From Granulicella sp. (GTDB taxonomy: Bacteria > Acidobacteriota > Terriglobia > Terriglobales > Acidobacteriaceae), in contig PKWK01000322.1 in assembly GCA_003133205.1 (NCBI GenBank), positions 9,116-20,727 of the forward strand: a stretch of DNA of 11,612 bases, written 5' to 3'. The first letter of the stretch is position 1. Each line of letters starts with the position of its first letter. A model generated the notes under the pieces. It ran no database searches and had not been told where the DNA came from. It saw only the letters and a program-made list of their open reading frames with translations. This document shows positions 7,564 through 11,612 of the stretch, one piece after another. A program made the position numbers and the translations under genes.

Positions 7564-7569
7564 TATACT
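7564..7569 (+). promoter_or_regulatory. Candidate -10 box placing transcription start on the efp ATG (leaderless)
   Basis: TATACT (7564-7569) matches the -10 consensus at five of six positions. The standard distance from a -10 box puts the +1 base exactly on the A of the efp ATG (7576). There is no Shine-Dalgarno sequence in the 21 bases before that ATG. No good -35 box lies at 16-18 bases. This suggests a leaderless efp mRNA in addition to read-through from the upstream gene. Confidence 0.4.
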
Positions 7570-7575
7570 TGAAGC

Positions 7576-8151
7576 ATGGCTGCTCTGATTGAAGCAATAA
7601 ACGTGAAGCGCAAGAGCGTCTTCGAGTTTGAGAACACTCCCTACGCGTGTCTGGATGCAGAAGTGAACACGCCGACCGCGCGCGGCGGCCAGACGCTGGT
7701 GCGCCTGAAGATGCGCAATCTGCTGACCAGCGCGGTCTTCGAAAAGACCTTCAAGGCGCAGGACAAGTTCAAGGAGCCGGACCTGGTCTTTGTCGACGCG
7801 TCCTATCTATACAGTGACGGCGAGGGCTCGCACTTCCTCGATCAGGAGAGCTTCGAGACGCTGACGCTGACCGAGGCGATGGTGGGCAACGCGCTCGATT
7901 ATCTGGTGGAGGGCGCGCTGCTCCAGTTGCACAAGTTCAACGGCAACCCCATCGGCCTGCAACTGCCGATCTTCGTCGAGCTGCATGTGGCGGAGACGGA
8001 GCCCGGCGTGAAGGGCGACTCCTCGAGCGGCAGCGTCACCAAGGTGGCGAAGCTCGAGACCGGCCTCGAGATTCGCGTGCCCCTCTTCATCAAGCAAGGC
8101 GAAAAGGTAAAAGTCGCCACCGAAACCGGAGAGTTTGCCGGCCGCGCGTAG
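7576..8151 (+). CDS. efp: Translation elongation factor P with EfpL/YeiP-type PTARG loop
   Basis: A 191-residue EF-P. It enters the ribosome between the P and E sites and relieves stalling on consecutive prolines. Domain I (KOW-like, residues 1-66) contains LVRLKMRNLLTSAVFEKTFK. Domain II (about 70-133) contains ASYLYSDGEGSHFLDQESFE. Domain III (about 134-191) includes ELHVAETEPGVKGDSSSG and ends LFIKQGEKVKVATETGEF. The loop that touches the tRNA CCA end reads NTPTARGGQT (residues 31-40). It lacks the PGKGQ lysine of E. coli EF-P and the SGRN arginine of Pseudomonas EF-P. Instead it matches the two-residue-longer SPTARG loop of E. coli YeiP/EfpL, whose arginine works unmodified, as I recall. 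Arg36 would be that residue here. No modification genes (epmA/B/C, earP) are in the window. No Shine-Dalgarno precedes the start. It converges with the J-domain gene, six bases between stops. Confidence 0.95.
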   Translation: MAALIEAINVKRKSVFEFENTPYACLDAEVNTPTARGGQTLVRLKMRNLLTSAVFEKTFKAQDKFKEPDLVFVDASYLYSDGEGSHFLDQESFETLTLTEAMVGNALDYLVEGALLQLHKFNGNPIGLQLPIFVELHVAETEPGVKGDSSSGSVTKVAKLETGLEIRVPLFIKQGEKVKVATETGEFAGRA

Positions 8152-8157
8152 CGCGAA

Positions 8158-8751
8158 TCAGGCCGCGTCCTCGAGCGGAGAGGTGCACAGCAGGCGGTAG
8201 GCCTCGTTGAGGTCGGCCATCTGTTGCGTGGCGCGTTCGCGGACTGCCTCGGTGGCGTGCTGCAGGCGGTCGGGATGCCACTGGCTGACCATGCGCCGGT
8301 AAGCGGAGCGGATCTGCTCGCGGGTACTTGCAGCGGTGACTCCGAGGAGCTGGTGGGCGTGGGGCAGGGTCATGGCGCTGTCCCACGGTTGGGCGCCGGA
8401 CTCAGATTGCTGTGGCGTTTCGTTCCGCAGCGGCACACCCTCGGGCATCCAACCCTGCGGAATCCATCGGTGCGAGATTCGGTCGCTTGGAACCCAATCG
8501 GCCGGGGTCCAGCTTTGCGACCGGGGGTCGTGAGTCCGCGCGGCGGCGGTTTGAAGACGTTCGCGGTCGGCCTGCCGCTGGCGCCTTCGGTGTAGATTCT
8601 CCGCGGCGGCGGGGATGCCGAGGGTCCAGCTTTCTTCGAGGAAGAGCGCGTCGGGGTCGAAGTCTTCTCCGAAGAGCTGCTGCATGTTGTCGGCGAAGCG
8701 CGAGGACTGGTTCGGCGTTGCATCGCTACACGTTTGGAATTGGCCTGCCAT
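8158..8751 (-). CDS. J-domain (DnaJ-like) protein with C-terminal J domain
   Basis: A 197-residue Hsp70 co-chaperone of the minimal class III type. The J domain is at the C-terminus (about residues 130-190): HAHQLLGVTAASTREQIRSA, then YRRMVSQWHPDRLQ with the HPD triad at 159-161 that stimulates DnaK ATPase, then MADLNEAYRLL. It has no Gly/Phe region, zinc fingers or DnaJ substrate domain. Residues 1-129 are unrelated to known J-protein modules as far as I can see. They include a charged segment (RRRQRQADRER) and a tryptophan/proline repeat at 81-103 with four WxP units, and may choose the client. The ATG at 8751 has GGAGG six bases upstream. It is on the opposite strand from efp. Confidence 0.85.
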   Translation of the reverse strand: MAGQFQTCSDATPNQSSRFADNMQQLFGEDFDPDALFLEESWTLGIPAAAENLHRRRQRQADRERLQTAAARTHDPRSQSWTPADWVPSDRISHRWIPQGWMPEGVPLRNETPQQSESGAQPWDSAMTLPHAHQLLGVTAASTREQIRSAYRRMVSQWHPDRLQHATEAVRERATQQMADLNEAYRLLCTSPLEDAA

Positions 8752-8832
8752 TCTTCGCCTCCGCGCGCAGGGCCGCGGCTCCGTGGCGGTCGCCTGCCGG
8801 AGGTCGCGTTTCGCTGCTGCCGTTGTATTGGG

Positions 8833-8861
8833 ATTATCGGCAGATCGGCGCGTTGTTTTAG
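8833..8861 (-). promoter_or_regulatory. Weak candidate promoter for the J-domain gene
   Basis: On the minus strand, GATAAT (8838-8833) matches five of six -10 positions and is preceded at 17 bases by CTAAAA (8861-8856), a poor -35 box. It sits 82 bases before the ATG at 8751 and just after the end of the chimeric frame. No terminator lies between the two genes, so co-transcription is also possible. Confidence 0.25.
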
Positions 8862-8880
8862 GCGGCTATCGAATTTCCCG

Positions 8881-10167
8881 TCAGGAGAGCCACTTCAGCA
8901 GGCGGATGACTCCCATGGCGGCCGGGCGCGAGTGGGCGGAGACCTCCCCGGCGCGGGCGTCGATCTCCTTGCGGCGGGCGGCGTAGTACTGGTAGGCCTT
9001 CAGCATCATCTGCTGGTTGGTCACGGTGGGCCGCCAGCCCAGCTCGTCGCGGATGCGCGTGGTGTCGAAGACGAAGTCCTCGGCGATCATCCGGTAGTGG
9101 TAGGGCCCAAGCGGCGAGACGCCCAGCGTGTGCGCCAGCTTCATCGCCGCGATGGTCGGCCGCCGCGGCAGTTGCGCGATGCGCGCCCCGGTTCCCGCAG
9201 CATCGATGACGGCCTGGTAGACCTCGCGCAGCGTAGGCACGTTGTCCGCACCCACGTGGAACAGCCCGGACTTGCCGTAGTCCATCGCCAGCACGCATGC
9301 GGTGGCGAGGTCCTGGGCGTAGATGAACTGGTAGCGGTTGCTGCCGTCGCCGACCACCCACACCTTGCGCCCCTCGTCGATGAATTCGAACAGAATGGCG
9401 AGCAGGCCGAGCCGTCCCTCGTCGATGATGGTGGGGCAGCGGATGACGATCACCGCGAGGCTGTCCTGAAACTCCTTGAGCACCTGTTGCCGTTGGGATT
9501 GCGGCAGAGCTTCAGCTACAATCCGACCTGCTTGGGCCAGAAATTCGCTACCGGCATCGAGTTGGTAGTCGTCGCACTCGGTGTCGTTATTGCCCAGGGC
9601 TACGTACACGGGCATGCCGGGGATGGATGCACGGAGTTCGCCCATGACAAAGTTCATGGTCTTCAGCACGAAGGTTTGATAGTCGCCCGGCGTCGAACCA
9701 GGAACAAGTGTCGCAAACCGACAAAAGAAGGCGTGGGCGATCAGATCGCCGCTCACCGTCATGAACTTTGCATCGGGCTGCTTGGACCTCATGGCCTTCA
9801 GGCTGGAGTCGAGTAGAGCAAACGGGGTGTCCACACCTCGTGCATGGCAGGTCTGCTGGAGCGCGGCAAACGCCTCCTTCTGATTCGAGGATGCCGGGGC
9901 TAACAGGATTGACCGCCAACGGGTCGCCGGGGCAGCGACAAGCTCTTGGACTTTGGCAGGGTCCTGAAAAGGATCGAAGTGGATGTCGCTGATGAATAGT
10001 GCAGGAACTGTGCGGTCCTCTGCCTTCACGGGATCTGTGGAGCCAGCCTTCGAAGCCAAGGCAGGGTGAGTCGCCTGGGCCAGAACCCCAGGCATTGAAG
10101 CAACTCCAATCCAAAAGCCGGACAGTGCAAGGAATCGCAGGACCAGGGATCGGTACGAAGTACACAT
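8881..10167 (-). pseudogene. Chimeric frame: exported metallophosphoesterase N-half fused to NAD-dependent epimerase/dehydratase C-half
   Basis: One open frame of 428 residues from ATG 10167 (AAGGTG 9 bases upstream) joins two unrelated proteins. Residues 1-31 are a signal peptide (LVLRFLALSGFWIGVASMPG, then LAQA). Residues about 55-234 are a calcineurin-like, sphingomyelinase-type metallophosphoesterase with motifs SDIHFDP (59-65), GDLIAH (140-145) and GNND (192-195). The downstream His and GHxH metal ligands are absent. From about residue 237 it becomes an extended SDR: VIRCPTIIDEGRLG, GDGSNRYQFIYAQDLATA, ELGWRPT. This part lacks the N-terminal GxxGxxG NAD-binding fold and the YxxxK active site. 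The seam is near base 9455-9470, inside KEFQDSLAVIVIR. Neither half can work as its family enzyme, and an exported SDR tail makes no metabolic sense. I read it as a deletion or recombination fusion, or a chimeric contig. An in-frame start at 10296 would add 43 unlikely residues. Confidence 0.82.
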
Positions 10168-10317
10168 GATTGGAATCACCTTGTGTCTCAATACTAAGGG
10201 AGTTTCAACACCGGGTACTGGCAGCATGGCGAGAATAAAAAAGGGCCATCGATTCGGTACCCCGGCAAACGACGTCGAGTAGAACAGTCGTGGCATGCGA
10301 CAGCGACGACATGTGAA

Positions 10318-11247
10318 TCAGCGCAGCTTGCGACGGTTTTCGGTGGCTCTCTTTCGGTCTCGGATTCCAGGCGACGGTCGATCTTGCCATTGTTGGTTAA
10401 TCTCTCTGCCTACGCCGTCAAGATCGGGAAAGATAACCGACTCAGTGATTCCTGCATCAGCCAGCTCGCGCTTGATCTGCGGGACCTTGTTGCGATCAAT
10501 ATCTACATGCTTTAGCCGAGATGCTGGGTTGAGGTGGAGGGTCTGAAGCCAATCACGTTTCTTTCCCCGCACAATGAAGCGACTTCTCTGAGCCGCGATC
10601 CGTCTGGTGATGTTGTAGAACTCTAAGGCTAAGGGTGCGGAGGGGAGGGGTGTCTTCTTCCATTCATCTTCGTCGTCAAAGAGGTAGATTCTGTCCCAAT
10701 CATGTTTATCTTCGGGACTATTCTTGCAGGTTTGCCTCCACGCGTCCTTGGCCTCTCCATAGTTCTCATCTGTGTCCAAAGTTGTCTGTAGCCAGGTCGG
10801 GTCCAATATGTATAGTCGCGGATTGCCACCGTCGCCCAAGTTTCGGTATACCGCAAAATGCAGGGCTATCAGCGCACCGTCCGACCAATCAAGAAGCCTT
10901 GTAGGTACGCCGTGATGCTGCATGAGGAAATACCATTCCCAATCGTCGTCGGGGGGATTCTCGCAGAATTGAAATCCCCACTTTTTGAAAGATTCGCAGT
11001 ATGCATTCTCTTGCTTCAACAAGTGGTGTATGGAATCCTTCGACGGCTTTCCGTCAGAATAACGATACAGTTGCGGAAGGAGAGGCGCCGCATAGAGGTT
11101 GTTCTCTCCACGAAACCAGAGTTCCTCTCCTACATCCAGCGGCAGTTTGGCTGCGCTCGACCAGGCTTCACGGAGGCGGCTGACGAAGCCTAGAACTTCT
11201 GCGACTGAACCGAGGACCTTAGGATCCATTGGCTTTCGGACTTTCAA
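10318..11247 (-). CDS. FRG-domain protein
   Basis: A 309-residue cytoplasmic protein with the FRG domain (Pfam family of unknown biochemical function, named after its FRG motif). It shows LWFRGEN (residues 43-49), DWEWYFLMQHHGVPTRLLDW (about 102-121), ALIALHFAVYR (125-135), RRIAAQRSRFIV (about 215-226) and the C-terminal signature SVIFPDLDGVGREI (about 270-283), in the family order and at usual length. No signal peptide or membrane segment. The TTG at 11247 is chosen as start because AAGGAGG (11262-11256) stands eight bases before it. An ATG at 11352 would add 35 residues without family features, and an ATG at 11229 lacks a binding site. GC is much lower than in the core genes (27/60 in 10681-10740), which suggests transfer. 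Such proteins turn up in accessory and defence-rich regions; a defence role is only an inference. Confidence 0.85.
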   Translation of the reverse strand: MKVRKPMDPKVLGSVAEVLGFVSRLREAWSSAAKLPLDVGEELWFRGENNLYAAPLLPQLYRYSDGKPSKDSIHHLLKQENAYCESFKKWGFQFCENPPDDDWEWYFLMQHHGVPTRLLDWSDGALIALHFAVYRNLGDGGNPRLYILDPTWLQTTLDTDENYGEAKDAWRQTCKNSPEDKHDWDRIYLFDDEDEWKKTPLPSAPLALEFYNITRRIAAQRSRFIVRGKKRDWLQTLHLNPASRLKHVDIDRNKVPQIKRELADAGITESVIFPDLDGVGREINQQWQDRPSPGIRDRKRATENRRKLR

Positions 11248-11612
11248 TGAACTTGCCTCCTTTACTTCACGCACGCTAGGAGCGTTCGATTCATGTTCGC
11301 ATGTTCCAGAGCAATGCGTGAGCCCGAATAACGTCATCCATGATTGCAGCACTTACTAATAGTCCAGAATATGGCATATTAGTCCCTGAAAACGCCCTTA
11401 TCGCCAGAAAGGATTCTCGGTAGGCGCGAAATCGCCAAAGCGCTCGCCGACGGCGGAGACAAGACCAAAGTCATCGCGGTTCCGGTGCCTGCATCATCGG
11501 GCTATCCACCTCCAACGTCGCAATGAACGCCGCAGGCGACCGATCTAATTCGAATGTCGGGGTGCTCATCCTGCTTCCCCCAAGTTGTACGCAGGCAACG
11601 TGGTAAGGCGTC
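11248..11612. other. Gene-free right end with a short orphan reading frame
   Basis: No intact gene, RNA or repeat array was recognised. Besides the palindromes at 11355-11383, the plus strand holds an open frame from 11383 to a TGA at 11524-11526 with no start codon. It includes ILGRREIAKALADGGDKTKV followed by IAVPVPASSGYPPPTSQ. Its composition is coding-like and GC rises again here, so it may be the remnant 3' end of a lost gene; I cannot name the family. The rest, to the window end, shows nothing supportable. Confidence 0.35.
11355..11383. repeat. Nested AT-rich palindromes upstream of the FRG gene
   Basis: ACTAATA (11355-11361) and TATTAGT (11377-11383) form a perfect 7-base inverted repeat. 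It encloses most of a second one, AATATG-G-CATATT (11368-11380). The element lies about 110-135 bases before the FRG start in an otherwise gene-free stretch. It could be an operator or the edge of an inserted segment. No integrase or direct-repeat partner was found in the window. Confidence 0.4.

Noticed and set aside
8090..8160. Bidirectional terminator between the convergent efp and J-domain genes
   Set aside because: Only six bases separate the stops and no stem with a flanking T- or A-run was found.
8734..9816. Plus-strand frame of 360 residues opposite the chimera
   Set aside because: Shadow of the SDR and phosphoesterase codons on the minus strand; no recognisable protein.
10237..10264. 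Possible terminator after the FRG gene (minus strand, T6 after a GGGTACC...GGCCC stretch)
   Set aside because: The T-run is real, but only three or four base pairs can form before mismatches, so a stable hairpin is not supported.
1..11612. A coordinated new multi-gene defence or secretion system
   Set aside because: parDE and the FRG gene are 10 kb apart and separated by housekeeping and exported-protein genes. No shared regulation or conserved gene order is visible within the window.

Overview
The window looks like chromosomal sequence from a high-GC soil-type bacterium, most likely an Acidobacteriota (Terriglobia-like). This is an inference. It rests on the tandem of large exported DUF3857/transglutaminase-like proteins, on an EF-P of a type I associate with that group, and on the GC content (40 of 60 bases G/C in a sampled core-gene line, 4441-4500). 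No rRNA, tRNA, CRISPR array or intact transposase gene was seen.

Left part (1-2743), all on the minus strand: a ParD/ParE type II toxin-antitoxin pair with a palindromic candidate operator; an exported protein of unknown function whose signal peptide and best ribosome binding site lie in different frames; a 43-codon remnant that ends in an ATGA overlap with that gene; and a medium-chain quinone oxidoreductase broken by one extra G in a G7 run.

Centre (2891-8151), all on the plus strand: the first third of a secreted alpha/beta hydrolase, cut off just after its oxyanion motif; a well-formed promoter; two consecutive exported DUF3857/transglutaminase-fold proteins (the first keeps the Cys-His-Asp triad, the second has lost Cys and His); and elongation factor P with the PTARG loop known from the EfpL/YeiP branch and a possible leaderless promoter.

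Right part (8158-11612), minus strand: a J-domain protein with the J domain at its C-terminus; a chimeric reading frame joining the front half of an exported metallophosphoesterase to the back half of an NAD-dependent epimerase/dehydratase; and an FRG-domain protein of clearly lower GC (27 of 60 in 10681-10740), probably acquired. The last 365 bases hold no intact gene.

The intact functions are a TA module, two surface or periplasmic proteins, translation of difficult proline motifs (EF-P), an Hsp70 co-chaperone and an FRG accessory protein. They do not form one obvious pathway. The most striking feature is the density of broken or rearranged genes (two frameshifts, one truncation, one in-frame chimera, two short orphan frames). 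This means either a genuinely decaying, recombining region or errors in a draft or metagenome assembly. I did not find a convincing new multi-gene system. The best leads are the chimera, the EfpL-like EF-P without visible modification genes, and the active/inactive transglutaminase pair.
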